This document shows positions 42,657-51,475 of a DNA stretch of 64,000 nt, in pieces. Both the position numbers and the translations under genes were made by a program. The notes under the pieces were generated by a model, which was not told where the DNA came from, searched no databases, and saw only the letters and a program-made list of their open reading frames with translations. How positions within the stretch are numbered: position 1 is the stretch's first letter; every line of letters starts with the position of its first letter. Source of the DNA: ZC4RG19 sp017577565 (lineage in GTDB: Bacteria > Actinomycetota > Acidimicrobiia > Acidimicrobiales > VFJN01); NCBI GenBank assembly GCA_047459075.1, contig VSCH01000001.1, positions 62,001 through 126,000 on the forward strand. The letters are read 5' to 3'.

Positions 42657-43625
42657 TCAGTCGTCCAGGGACTCCAGCCACCGCTCGGCGTCGATGGCGG
42701 CCTGGCACCCCGAGCCGGCGGCGGTGATGGCCTGGCGGTAGACGTGGTCCTGCACGTCGCCGCAGGCGAACACACCCTCGACGCTGGTGCTGGTGGCGCC
42801 GGCCCCCAACCCGGTGACGAGGTAGCCGGACTCCTCCATCTCGAGCTGGCCCTTGAACAGGTCGGTGTTGGGCTTGTGGCCGATGGCGACGAACAGGCCC
42901 GTGACCGGCAGCGTGCTGCGCTCGTCGGTGAGCACGTTGCGGACCGTCACGCCCTCGAGGCGGTTCTCGCCCTCCAGCGACTCGACGACGTGGTTCCAGA
43001 GGAACTCGATCTTCTCGTTGGCGAAGGCCCGCCGCTGCATGATCTTCGAGGCCCGCAGCTCGTCGCGGCGGTGGATGACCGTGACCTTGCTGGCGAACTT
43101 CGTGAGGAAGATGGCCTCCTCCATCGCCGAGTCGCCGCCGCCGACCACCGCGATGTGCTGGTCGCGGAAGAAGAACCCGTCGCAGGTGGCGCAGGTGGAC
43201 AGCCCGTGGCCGAGCAGCTCGTTCTCGCGCTCGAGCCCGAGCATCAGCGACCGTGCGCCGGTCGAGATGATGAGCGCCTGGGCCGTGTAGGTGGGCTCGG
43301 CGGCATCGGGGTCGCCGACCCAGACGCCGAAGGGGCGCGCGGAGAGGTCGACCCGGGTCGCCTTCTCCGTGCGGACGTCGGTGCCGAACCGGACGGCCTG
43401 CTCGCGGAAGCGCGCCATCAGCTCGGGGCCCATGATCCCCTCGGGGAACCCGGGGTAGTTCTCGACCTCGGTGGTGAGCATGAGCTGACCACCGGGCTGA
43501 TCGCTGGTGGAGGAGGGCTCGCCCTCCAGCAGCAGCGGCTCGAGGTTGGCCCGGGCGGTGTAGATGGCGGCGGTGAGGCCCGCCGGGCCGGAACCGATGA
43601 TGATGACCTTGCGGTTCTCGCTCAC
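42657..43625 (-). CDS. trxB: Thioredoxin reductase
   Basis: 322 residues from GTG 43625. FAD site VIIIGSGPAGLTAAIYTARAN, redox site CATCDGFFF, NADPH site VVGGGDSAMEEAIFL, HRRDELRAS, and the C-terminal GVFACGDVQDHVYRQAITAAGSG. Low-molecular-weight type. In actinobacteria the trxB-trxA pair next to sigM is often under SigM or SigH-type oxidative control; the same neighbourhood is seen here. Confidence 0.97.
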   Translation of the reverse strand: MSENRKVIIIGSGPAGLTAAIYTARANLEPLLLEGEPSSTSDQPGGQLMLTTEVENYPGFPEGIMGPELMARFREQAVRFGTDVRTEKATRVDLSARPFGVWVGDPDAAEPTYTAQALIISTGARSLMLGLERENELLGHGLSTCATCDGFFFRDQHIAVVGGGDSAMEEAIFLTKFASKVTVIHRRDELRASKIMQRRAFANEKIEFLWNHVVESLEGENRLEGVTVRNVLTDERSTLPVTGLFVAIGHKPNTDLFKGQLEMEESGYLVTGLGAGATSTSVEGVFACGDVQDHVYRQAITAAGSGCQAAIDAERWLESLDD

Positions 43626-43683
43626 GATGTGTCGATGTCCTGTTCGGGGAGACGGCGCGCCCCGGGGCGGGGGCACGTGAGGC

Positions 43684-44061
43684 TCAACGTTCGACGGCCT
43701 GCCGATCTTCCCCGCCGTGGCGGCGCCGCCAGAGCACCGCGCCGGCGACGACGAACACCAGCCCGAGGATGAGGTGTGCCGCCCACATGTGGTCCTCGCC
43801 GAACACCGAGTCGGGCAGGTAGGCGTCGATCAGGCGCACCAGCGCGATGACGAGCACGACCAGGCAGGCGCTGCCGACCAGGACCGCGAACGTGCCGTAC
43901 ACGACGCCACGGGCCACGGTCAGGGCCGGCCCGGTCGTGCGGTCGCGCACGGTCCTGACGACACGCTCGATGGTGTCGGCCGTCTGGGCGGGCCAGTCGT
44001 GCTCGGGCGGGGGCGGGCCGGGCAAGCGCGCGGGCCGGCCGGTGGGTGCGGCGTTCGCCAT
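43684..44061 (-). CDS. Two-helix membrane protein of unknown function
   Basis: 125 residues from ATG 44061. Cytoplasmic Pro-rich start, amphipathic segment WPAQTADTIERVVRTVRDRTTGPALTVARG, then two helices (GVVYGTFAVLVGSACLVVLVIALVRL and WAAHLILGLVFVVAGAVLWRRR) with a short acidic loop. Not a recognised family. Lies between the anti-sigma gene and trxB, a site where related genomes often have a small envelope gene. Confidence 0.7.
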   Translation of the reverse strand: MANAAPTGRPARLPGPPPPEHDWPAQTADTIERVVRTVRDRTTGPALTVARGVVYGTFAVLVGSACLVVLVIALVRLIDAYLPDSVFGEDHMWAAHLILGLVFVVAGAVLWRRRHGGEDRQAVER

Positions 44062-44069
44062 GGGCCCGA

Positions 44070-44075
44070 AGACTA
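44070..44075 (-). promoter_or_regulatory. -10 hexamer TAGTCT, leaderless
   Basis: 8 nt before ATG 44061 on the minus strand; no ribosome site between. Confidence 0.5.
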
Positions 44076-44159
44076 CTTCCGGGCGCACCGCCCACCGGTG
44101 CTTCCCCCCTCACCGCGTGCGCCGGCGGCGACGCTGCGGGCGGTCCCGGTGGGTGCGGG

Positions 44160-45086
44160 TCAGGGGAGGAGGCGGTCGATCGCGAGCCGGCAGTCGCGGT
44201 CCACGGCCAGCAGGCGCGACCGGCCGCCGTCGTCGACGACCCACACGTCGACCGGCGTGCCGTCGACGACGGCGTGGCCGTGCAGGCGGGCCGGCACCGA
44301 CGGGTCGTCGAGCGGGGCCGGCGGCGTGCTGCACACCCGGGCGGCGGGCTCCGGTGGGACGCCGTCGTCGGCCCCGGGCAGGACCTGGTGGTCGCCCGGC
44401 ACCCGCCCCGCCACGTGGTCGACCAGGTCGTCGGCGGACGCGAACGTGCCGAGGTCGCCGACCTCGAGCCGACCGTCCGGCACGTCCGGGGACGAGCCGC
44501 CGGCCTCGGCGTCGAGCCCGTCGTCGGCCGCCGGCGGTGCCTCCTCGGCGGCGCCCGCCGTCGTGCTCTCGCGGTCGCCGGGCTCGACCGAGCTGGCCGC
44601 CGTGTCGTCGCCGCCGCCGTCGTCGTCGGACGTGCCGATCGCCACGCCGAGGACGCCCGCGAGGACGAGCACCGCCGCGGCGGCGGCCAGCTGCCACGTG
44701 CGCCGGCGGCGCGCGGCGTGCGCTCGCCGCGGGGCGTCGAGCGGCGTGACCGGCGGCACCGGGGCCGGCGGGGGGTCGGCGGCGGGGGAGGCGGTCGGCC
44801 CCACCGTCGGGGCCGGCGCCGCCGCGCCACGCTCGTCGTCGAAGGCGGCGAGGGCGGCGGCGATCGCCTGCTCCCGGGCGGCGGGGTCCGGTGGCGGGAC
44901 GTCGGCGGCCCGGAGGGCGTCGCGCGCCGCCGCCAGCTCCGCCGCCCGGGCGGCGACGTCGGGCCGGGCCCGCGCCGCGGCCGCCGTCTCCGGGTCGAGC
45001 TCGCCGTCGACCAGGGCCGATGCGAGCTCGTCGACGCTCGTCCCGGGGTCGTCGGGGGAGGCAGGGCGCGGGTCGTCGGGCGTCAT
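44160..45086 (-). CDS. Membrane anti-sigma factor (RsmA-like) for the adjacent SigM-type sigma
   Basis: 308 residues; ATG 45086 overlaps the sigma stop (ATGA). N-terminal anti-sigma signature DELASALVDGELDPETAAAAR without the zinc His-Cys-Cys motif. A single helix about residues 130-150 (WQLAAAAAVLVLAGVLGVAIG) and a large outer domain, Asp/Gly-rich first, then a folded part with GDLGTFASADDLVDHVAGRVPG. It would hold the sigma at the membrane until a signal releases it. Corresponds by position to the anti-SigM gene of mycobacteria. Confidence 0.8.
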   Translation of the reverse strand: MTPDDPRPASPDDPGTSVDELASALVDGELDPETAAAARARPDVAARAAELAAARDALRAADVPPPDPAAREQAIAAALAAFDDERGAAAPAPTVGPTASPAADPPPAPVPPVTPLDAPRRAHAARRRRTWQLAAAAAVLVLAGVLGVAIGTSDDDGGGDDTAASSVEPGDRESTTAGAAEEAPPAADDGLDAEAGGSSPDVPDGRLEVGDLGTFASADDLVDHVAGRVPGDHQVLPGADDGVPPEPAARVCSTPPAPLDDPSVPARLHGHAVVDGTPVDVWVVDDGGRSRLLAVDRDCRLAIDRLLP

Positions 45087-45742
45087 GGTCGTCGTGTTGG
45101 ACGGTCGTGGGGGTCCCCGGGGTTCCCGAGGAGCGCGGCCAGCTGGGCGCGGCCCCGGGCGATGCGGGAGCGCACCGTGCCCGGCGGGATGCCGAGCACC
45201 TCGCCGATCTCGGCGTAGCCCAGGTCGCAGAGGTCCCGCAGGACGACGGCGGCCCGGAACTCCGCCGGGAGGCGGGCCAGCGCGGCGTCGACGTCGACGC
45301 GGGCGGCGACCGCGCCGATGCCCCCGTCGCCCTCGCCCGCCGGGCGGGAGGCCAGGGGGTCGCCGGGGCCCGTGCGGCGCTCGCCGTCGCCGGTGGACGC
45401 CGGCCCCTGGACGATCGCGACCCCCCGGGTGTGGTCGGCGGCCTCGACGAGCCCCGGCACCGGGCGTCGCCGCCGCCGGCGCAGCTCGTCGAGGCAGGCG
45501 TTGGTGGCCACCCGGTACGACCACGTCGTGAACGTGGACCGGCCGTCGAAGCGGCGGATGCCCCGGGCGATCGCGATCAGGGCCTCCTGCAGCGCGTCCC
45601 GGGCGTCGGCCTCGTCGCCGAGGAGCCGCCGGCACAGGCGCCAGAGCCGGTCGTGGTGCCGGCGCAGCAGCGCGTCGAGCGCGGCGCGGTCACCCGCCCG
45701 CGCGGCGTCGACGAGCGTCTGGTCCGAGGCTGCGGGAGTGAT
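45083..45742 (-). CDS. SigM-like ECF sigma factor, start codon not canonical
   Basis: About 219 residues. Region 2: DQTLVDAARAGDRAALDALLRRHHDRLWRLCRRLL, DARDALQEALIAIARGIRRFDGRSTFTTWSYRVATNACLDELRRR. Region 4: LARLPAEFRAAVVLRDLCDLGYAEIGEVLGIPPGTVRSRIARGRAQLAALL. No ATG, GTG or TTG lies in frame between the kinase stop (45758-45760) and GTG 45511, which would delete most of region 2. The best N-terminus by comparison begins at ATC 45742 (TPAASDQTLVDAARAGD). The upstream kinase shares the same frame and stops only at that TGA. Possible explanations are an ATC or CTG start, termination-reinitiation, stop readthrough, or an ATG-to-ATC change. Confidence 0.8.
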   Translation of the reverse strand: MTPAASDQTLVDAARAGDRAALDALLRRHHDRLWRLCRRLLGDEADARDALQEALIAIARGIRRFDGRSTFTTWSYRVATNACLDELRRRRRRPVPGLVEAADHTRGVAIVQGPASTGDGERRTGPGDPLASRPAGEGDGGIGAVAARVDVDAALARLPAEFRAAVVLRDLCDLGYAEIGEVLGIPPGTVRSRIARGRAQLAALLGNPGDPHDRPTRRP

Positions 45743-45757
45743 GGCCGTGAGCGTAGG

Positions 45758-47353
45758 TCAGCGGGCGATGCGGACCTCGTCGACCCGGACGAGGTTGCCG
45801 CTGCCCGCCCGGGTGAACCAGATGAGGACGGCGCCGCCCTCGGCGTCGAGGCCCTCGACCGACGCCGTGCCGCCGGCACCGGTCAGCTCGGCCACCGGCT
45901 CGCCCCAGCCGTCCAGCGCCGAGTGGGCCTCGTCGGCGACGTACACCTCGGCCTCCCAGCCCGACACGCCCGTGTCGATCTCGAGGCCCCGCACCGGCCC
46001 GGGCTCGTCGAGCTCGACGATCAGGCCGACGCCGTCCTTGAGCCCGCCCCACTCGGGCGAGTTGTAGCGCTCGCTCGACCACGACGTGCCCGGGTCGCCG
46101 TCGAAGGCGTAGCCGTTGCGGGCCTCGTCCGGGTGCTCGGACCCGTCGCCCTGGGGGTCGAAGTCGATCGTGCCCACGATGGTGGCGAGCTCGCCGGTCG
46201 GCTCGTCGGTCTCGTCGGAGGTCCCGTCGCCGTCCTGGTCGTCGCCGAACAGGCCGTCGCCCGAGCCCTGCAGGAGCAGGCCGGCGACACCGAGCGCGAC
46301 CGCCACGAGCACGACCAGCAGCGTGGGGACGAGCCAGCGCCGCTCGCTCTCGGCGAACCGGGGCGGCGAGGTCCCGCCGGGCGGCGTGTGCCAGGTCCCC
46401 GGCGGTGCCGTCGCCGGGCGGCCGGCCGGGGTGGCGGTGGTGGGCGGGACCGGCGCGGCGACCGTGACCTCGTCGGTGGTCGGCGGCCGGTCGTCGGCCC
46501 CGGCGCTCAGCAGCGCGGCCCGGACGTCGGTGGCCGACGGGAACCGGTCGGCCGGGTCGCGGGCCAGCAGCCGCATGGTGATGGCCTCGAGCTCGCGCGG
46601 GATGCCCGGCTTGATCAGCCGGGGCCGGGGCGGGTCGTTGTGGAGGCGGGCGAGGGCCGTCGACGACGACGTGTCCGCCTCGAACGGCACCCGGCCGCAG
46701 AGCATCTCGTAGAGGACGACGCCGAGGCTGTAGAGGTCGGTCCGCCCGTCGACCGGCTTCGCCTCGACCTGCTCCGGCGCCAGGTACTTGGCCGTGCCGA
46801 GGAACGACCCCTCCTGGGTGAGGTCGGCCGACTCGGCGGCCTTGGCGATGCCGAAGTCGCTGACCTTCACCCGCCCGTCCTCGGACAGGAGGATGTTGGC
46901 CGGCTTGATGTCGCGGTGGACGAGGCCGGCGGCGTGGGCGACGGCCAGCGCGCCAGCGACCTGGGCCGCGATGTTGGCGGCCACCCAGGGGTCGATCGGG
47001 CCCTGGTCGAGGCGCTGGCGCAGGGTCTGGCCCCGCACCAGCTCCATGACGATGGCCTCGATGCCGTTGTCGCTGCAGGTGTCGTAGACGGCGACGATCG
47101 CGGGGTGCGACAGGCGGGCGACGGCGATGGCCTCGTGCCGGAACCGGGTCACGAACGTCTCGTCGGCGGCCAGGTGCTGGTGGAGGATCTTGACGGCGAT
47201 CGCCCGCCGGAGCACCTCGTCGGTGCCCCGCCACACCTGCGCCATGCCCCCGGACGCGAGCAGCTCCTCGAGGCGGTACCGCGCACCCAGGAGCGCGCCG
47301 GCAGAGACGCCGGCGGCTTGCGACGGGCCGGAGGGGGGAGGCGTCACTGCCAC
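45758..47353 (-). CDS. Transmembrane Ser/Thr protein kinase with an extracellular galactose-binding-like domain
   Basis: 531 residues from GTG 47353. PknB-type kinase with all catalytic residues: LLASGGMAQVWRG loop, K55 in AVKIL, HRDIKPAN with D148, DFG at 166-168, activation loop SFLGTAKYLAPEQ. Pro/Thr linker 288-330, one helix at 341-362, then a 165-residue outside domain with ARNGYAFDGDPGTSWSSERY..GLKDGVGLIVELDEPG, the pattern of discoidin/F5-8C domains. No PASTA repeats. Mycobacterial MurJ (Rv3910) carries an inactive kinase plus such a domain behind the flippase. Here an active kinase with the same tail stands alone beside the sigma factor. Confidence 0.9.
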   Translation of the reverse strand: MAVTPPPSGPSQAAGVSAGALLGARYRLEELLASGGMAQVWRGTDEVLRRAIAVKILHQHLAADETFVTRFRHEAIAVARLSHPAIVAVYDTCSDNGIEAIVMELVRGQTLRQRLDQGPIDPWVAANIAAQVAGALAVAHAAGLVHRDIKPANILLSEDGRVKVSDFGIAKAAESADLTQEGSFLGTAKYLAPEQVEAKPVDGRTDLYSLGVVLYEMLCGRVPFEADTSSSTALARLHNDPPRPRLIKPGIPRELEAITMRLLARDPADRFPSATDVRAALLSAGADDRPPTTDEVTVAAPVPPTTATPAGRPATAPPGTWHTPPGGTSPPRFAESERRWLVPTLLVVLVAVALGVAGLLLQGSGDGLFGDDQDGDGTSDETDEPTGELATIVGTIDFDPQGDGSEHPDEARNGYAFDGDPGTSWSSERYNSPEWGGLKDGVGLIVELDEPGPVRGLEIDTGVSGWEAEVYVADEAHSALDGWGEPVAELTGAGGTASVEGLDAEGGAVLIWFTRAGSGNLVRVDEVRIAR

Positions 47354-47362
47354 GGTGAGCCA

Positions 47363-47368
47363 ACCGTA
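47363..47368 (-). promoter_or_regulatory. -10 hexamer TACGGT of the kinase gene
   Basis: 9 nt before GTG 47353 on the minus strand, no ribosome site between. Confidence 0.4.
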
Positions 47369-47422
47369 GCGAACCGGGCACCCTGACGTGGCGTCAGCGG
47401 CGGCCGCCCCTGGCCGGGTCGC

Positions 47423-48256
47423 TCACGCCGGATCCAGCCACGTGAGCCCCAGGACGCGGGGACCGGCATGGGTACCGATGGTCGGGCCGATGACGCCGAC
47501 GCGGATCTCGTCGCGCGAGTAGCGGGGCGACAGCAGCTCGAGCATGTCGTCCACGTCGGGGGCCATGCCGTGGGCCACGCACAGGTGCTCGACCTTGGGC
47601 CGCTCGAACACCTTGTCGCGCAGCCACTCCAGGGCCTTCCGCCGGGTGCGGGCCTTGCCCGCCTCGGCCACCTCGCCCGACGACACGTCGAGCAGCGGCT
47701 TGATCGACAGCAGCGAGCCCAGCAACGCCTGGGCGTTGCCGATGCGGCCGCCCTTCTTCAGGTTCTCGAGCGTGTCGAGCGCGCCGACGATGCGGATGCG
47801 GGGCTTGAGGCTCTCGACCAGCGCCACCACGTCGTCGGCGCTGGCCCCGTCCGCGGCGGCCTGCGCGGCCAGCCGGATGATCGTGGCGAGGCCCGCCGTG
47901 ATGGTGAGCGAGTCGACGACCCGGACGTCCACGTCGGTCGCCTTCGCCGCGGTCCGGGCCGACTCGATGGTGGCCGAGAGCTTCGAGGACAGGTTGATGC
48001 ACACGACGGCGTCGGCACCGGCCTCGGCCTGCTTGGTGAACGCGGCCTCGAAGGCGCCGGGCGAGGGCGCCGAGGTCTCGGGCAGCTCGGCGCTCGAGGT
48101 GAGGCGCTCGTAGAACTCGCTGGTCGAGAGGTCGACCCCGTCTTTGAACTCCTCGCTGCCGAAGCGGATCGACAGCGGCACGATCTCGACGCCGAGCTCG
48201 CGCGCCTCGTCGGCGGAGAGGTCGGCGGACGAGTCGGTGACGATGCGGACCGGCAT
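47423..48256 (-). CDS. DegV family fatty-acid-binding protein
   Basis: 277 residues from ATG 48256. DegV motifs: MPVRIVTDSSADLS, TSAPSPGAFEAAF, INLSSKLSATIESAR, VRVVDSLTITAGL, LENLKKGGRIGNAQALLGSLLSIKPLL. In Gram-positive FakB proteins this fold carries an acyl chain that the kinase FakA phosphorylates. No FakA-like gene is in the window. Runs toward the Ser/Thr kinase gene, with 69 bases between. Confidence 0.93.
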   Translation of the reverse strand: MPVRIVTDSSADLSADEARELGVEIVPLSIRFGSEEFKDGVDLSTSEFYERLTSSAELPETSAPSPGAFEAAFTKQAEAGADAVVCINLSSKLSATIESARTAAKATDVDVRVVDSLTITAGLATIIRLAAQAAADGASADDVVALVESLKPRIRIVGALDTLENLKKGGRIGNAQALLGSLLSIKPLLDVSSGEVAEAGKARTRRKALEWLRDKVFERPKVEHLCVAHGMAPDVDDMLELLSPRYSRDEIRVGVIGPTIGTHAGPRVLGLTWLDPA

Positions 48257-48264
48257 GTCGGGCG

Positions 48265-48270
48265 ACCCTA
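48265..48270 (-). promoter_or_regulatory. -10 hexamer TAGGGT, leaderless
   Basis: 8 nt before ATG 48256 on the minus strand; no ribosome site between. Confidence 0.5.
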
Positions 48271-48354
48271 CTCGCGCGGTGGCCGTGCCCGCGCCGGTCC
48301 CGTGGTGCGGCGGCCCCGCCCCGCCCGGGTGGCCGCCCCGGGGGGGCGGCGGCC

Positions 48355-50502
48355 TCAGCGGTTGCGGGAGCGGGACCGGGCGAGGTGCGCGGGGCGGTAG
48401 CCGTCCTCCTCGTCGTCGGCGCCGTCGTCGACCGCGCCGCGGGCGGCGTGCCGCCGGTCCCCGTCCCGGTCGGGGCCGGCCGGGACGAGGTGGCGCGAGC
48501 GCCGGGTGCTGCGCCAGTGCCGGGCCCACCACACCGCGAGGAACAGGGCGGCGCCGATCGACAGCACCAGCCCGACGCCGGAGATGGCGGTCGAGCGCAC
48601 GTCGAAGGTCGACGTGTCGAGCACGACCGTGCCGTCGGGGCTGGTGACCGTCACCGCCATGGTGAACGCGCCCGACGTCCGGGTCCGGACCGGGACCTCG
48701 AGGCGGGTCGTGCCCGGCTCCAGGGTCTGGACGAACTCGTCGCCCTCGGGGAACTCGAGCTGGTCGCTGTCGACCTCGACCCGGACCGTGAGGTCGCGCT
48801 CCGAGTTGTTCGTGAGCGTCACCGGGATGGTCGCCTCGCGCGAGGTCAGCGTGATGCGGAACTCGTCGGGCAGCGTCACGGCCCCGGCGACCGCCTCGAG
48901 GTCGGTCTCGGCGGCGGCGAGGTAGTCCTCCCGCTGGTCGCCCGGCGTGTCGGCGCCGGTGCTCATGAGCAGCAGGTGCTGGAGCAGGCGGGTCGACCCC
49001 GGGCTGCCGAGGGCGGCCTCGACGCCCGCGACCCGGGAGCGGGCCCGCCGGACGCGGGGGGCGAGCGGCACGAGGTCGTCGTCGACGGCGTGGGGTGCGA
49101 GCCCGAGGCGGTCGGGCCCCTCCTCGGGCGGCCCGACCTCGTCGAAGACCTCGTCGATCGCCATCGGCCGCAGGGCGTGGCCGGTCTGCAGGTCCCGCAG
49201 CGCCGCGGCGACGACGTCGGGGGCGATGGGCTCGTCGCCCGGCAGCAGCACGGTCACGACCCGGGGGATGGACGGGGCCTCGAGCCAGGTGATGGCCAGC
49301 TCGGCGAGGAACCGGTGGACGTCGACGGCGCCGTCGGCGTCGGCCAGCGCGTCGGAGAGCTCGGGGTCGACCACGACGCCGACCAGGCCGCTGTCGCCGA
49401 GGGCCACCGGCGTCAGCGGCACGGTGGCGTCGTCGTCGCCGTCCCCGTCGTCCACGGCGGTGGCGGGCACGACGGCCCGCCGCAGCCCCAGCTCGACCGC
49501 GGTGCTCGCCCCCAGCTCGCCGAGGGTCTCGCCGGCCAGCCACATGCCGCCGAGCGGCTCGCGCGCCAGGCGGCTGCGCACGACGTTGGCGCCCCCGTCG
49601 GCCTGGGCGGCGGCCTCCGAGAGCAGCCCGGCCCGCTGCAGGGTCGCGAGGTCGACGCCGACGAAGGGCCGGGCGAACACGGGCCGGCCCGCGGTCGCCG
49701 ACGCCAGCTGCTCGACCGTCGCCCGACCGGCCTCCTCGTCCTGGGCCAGGGCCTCGATCGTCTCCGGGCGGGGCGCCAGCGTGAGGGTGACGCCCGCGGT
49801 GGCGCGCAGCAGCTCGACCCGCTCCTCGGCCCGCTCGAGGGCGTCGTCCGGCAGGGACCACGTGCCGTCGGGCTGGAGCGCGTGGTCGGCGCCGACCTCG
49901 ACGAGCACGGCGACGCCCAGCGGCGGGTACTCGTCGGTGCGGTCGCGCAGGTAGGAGAGGTAGGTGAGCTCGGCGTCGAGCACCTCGCCGTCCGGCGCCA
50001 GGAGCCGCACCTCGACGGGGTACACGCCGCGGCCCGACAGGCGGGTGCCGCCCGCGCCGACGGGGAAGCCGATCGTGACCTCACCGGGCCCTCGGGCGGG
50101 GAGCGAGGCGAGCGGCCGCGGCTCGACTTGGTGCTCGACGGCGCCCCGCTCGCCCTCGAGCGTGGCCCGGAACTGGGACCGGGACTCGAGGCGCTCGTGG
50201 ACGACGAGGTCGAGCAAGGCGCCGGCCGGGGCGCCGGCGACGCGGACGGTGACCTCGTAGGCGTCGCCGGCGTAGACCCAGGTGGGTTGGTCGACCAGCT
50301 CGATCGTCCCGCCGGCCTGGCGGCCGAGCGGCCGGGGGTCGGGCACCGCCGGCGGGCCGCCCCCCGGCGACCCCGCGCCCGCCGGCGGCGCGGCGAGGAG
50401 GGCCAGCAGCAGGGCGAGCAGCACGAGGGCCGGGAGGGACGGCCGGCGCCGGTGGGCCACGGGCCGGCGCCGGGCCGCGGCGGCCTGGCGCGGCCGGCTC
50501 AT
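48355..50502 (-). CDS. DUF6049 family secreted/membrane protein
   Basis: 715 residues from ATG 50502. Arg-rich start, signal helix (LPALVLLALLLALLAAPPAGAGS), large exterior part with beta-sandwich and polysaccharide-deacetylase-like alternation, C-terminal helix near 650 (GVGLVLSIGAALFLAVWWARHW) and a charged cytoplasmic tail. Corresponds in size, topology and position to mycobacterial Rv3909, which lies just before murJ. Function unknown but envelope related. Its start overlaps the GNAT stop. Confidence 0.82.
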   Translation of the reverse strand: MSRPRQAAAARRRPVAHRRRPSLPALVLLALLLALLAAPPAGAGSPGGGPPAVPDPRPLGRQAGGTIELVDQPTWVYAGDAYEVTVRVAGAPAGALLDLVVHERLESRSQFRATLEGERGAVEHQVEPRPLASLPARGPGEVTIGFPVGAGGTRLSGRGVYPVEVRLLAPDGEVLDAELTYLSYLRDRTDEYPPLGVAVLVEVGADHALQPDGTWSLPDDALERAEERVELLRATAGVTLTLAPRPETIEALAQDEEAGRATVEQLASATAGRPVFARPFVGVDLATLQRAGLLSEAAAQADGGANVVRSRLAREPLGGMWLAGETLGELGASTAVELGLRRAVVPATAVDDGDGDDDATVPLTPVALGDSGLVGVVVDPELSDALADADGAVDVHRFLAELAITWLEAPSIPRVVTVLLPGDEPIAPDVVAAALRDLQTGHALRPMAIDEVFDEVGPPEEGPDRLGLAPHAVDDDLVPLAPRVRRARSRVAGVEAALGSPGSTRLLQHLLLMSTGADTPGDQREDYLAAAETDLEAVAGAVTLPDEFRITLTSREATIPVTLTNNSERDLTVRVEVDSDQLEFPEGDEFVQTLEPGTTRLEVPVRTRTSGAFTMAVTVTSPDGTVVLDTSTFDVRSTAISGVGLVLSIGAALFLAVWWARHWRSTRRSRHLVPAGPDRDGDRRHAARGAVDDGADDEEDGYRPAHLARSRSRNR

Positions 50503-51293
50503 CGGGGCTCCGACGCCGCCGGCCGGCGGTGGTCGGGCTCGGCGGTGCGGTGGCCGGCGCCGCTGCCGCCCCCGTCGCCCACCAGGTCGCGCTGCAGGAC
50601 CGCGAGGCCCTCGGCCTGCACCACGAACCCGAGGCGCTGGTAGAGGCGCAGCGACCGGGCGTTGTCCTCCTGCGTGTTGACCAGCGCGTCGCGGGCGCCC
50701 CACCGCCGCAGCCAGCGCAGGCCGTCGACGAGCAGCGCGGCGCCGATGCCGCGGCCCTGGTGCTCGGGGGCCACGGCCAGGCGCTGGACGTAGCCGTTGG
50801 GCCCGGTCCGGCCGCACACCGCGTAGCCGACCACCTCGCCGTCGGCGTCGCGGGCCACCTGGAAGTGGACGCTGGCCGTGGCGCTCAGGGCCTCGACGAG
50901 GCCGGCCTCGTCGAGGCGCCAGAACGGCGCGAAGGCCGCCCGGTCGACGGCGAGCGCCCGGGCGTGGTCGACGCGCCGGGCCCGGCGGATGCCGATGCCG
51001 GGCGGGCAGGCGGCGGCGGGCAGGTCGCCGAGGTCGTGCAGCAGCAGGTGCAGGTGGGCGGCCTCGACGAAGCCGGCGGCGAGGAACGGCCCGCGGTCGG
51101 GGGCCCGGAGTGCGGCGGTGATCACCGACCGGTAGCCGCGGCGCCGCAGGTCGTCGAGGACGTGGTCGACGTCGTCGACCGTCAGCGGGCCGAGGTGGTC
51201 GAGGGCCGGCGTCACGTGGGCGACCCGGGCGTCACCCTGCCAGGGCCGCACCCGCAGGCGGGCGGATCGGCGGCGGGCGGGGAGCGCGCTCAT
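50499..51293 (-). CDS. GNAT N-acetyltransferase
   Basis: 264 residues from ATG 51293. C-terminal GNAT core: HFQVARDADGEVVGYAVCGRTG, VQRLAVAPEHQGRGIGAALLVDGLRWLRRWG (acetyl-CoA loop Q/RxxGxG/A), NTQEDNARSLRLYQRLGF. The first 110 residues form a diverged partner domain. Overlaps the DUF6049 gene by four bases, so the two are translated together. Substrate unknown. Confidence 0.88.
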   Translation of the reverse strand: MSALPARRRSARLRVRPWQGDARVAHVTPALDHLGPLTVDDVDHVLDDLRRRGYRSVITAALRAPDRGPFLAAGFVEAAHLHLLLHDLGDLPAAACPPGIGIRRARRVDHARALAVDRAAFAPFWRLDEAGLVEALSATASVHFQVARDADGEVVGYAVCGRTGPNGYVQRLAVAPEHQGRGIGAALLVDGLRWLRRWGARDALVNTQEDNARSLRLYQRLGFVVQAEGLAVLQRDLVGDGGGSGAGHRTAEPDHRRPAASEPR

Positions 51294-51459
51294 GCGTCGG
51301 GCACGGGGCGTGGTCCCGGCGGGGACGGGCGGAGGCGGACGGTCGAGCTCGGCGACCCGCCGTCTCGGCGGGCGGCCACCACGGTCATGCACACGAGCGT
51401 AGGCAACGCCGGAGCGGGCGGCGCGCGTGTCGGGGGAGCGCGTTCGGCGGCCGGGCCGT

Positions 51460-51465
51460 TAGCGT
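51460..51465 (+). promoter_or_regulatory. -10 hexamer TAGCGT
   Basis: 10 nt before ATG 51476 in the divergent GNAT/deacetylase spacer; no ribosome site between. Confidence 0.4.
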
Positions 51466-51475
51466 TCCGAGCAGC

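Noticed and set aside
45758..45760. TGA between kinase and sigma as selenocysteine codon
   Set aside because: No Sec-insertion hairpin is evident, no Cys/Sec-type context follows, and the sigma N-terminus looks normal. Retained only as a possible readthrough in the findings.
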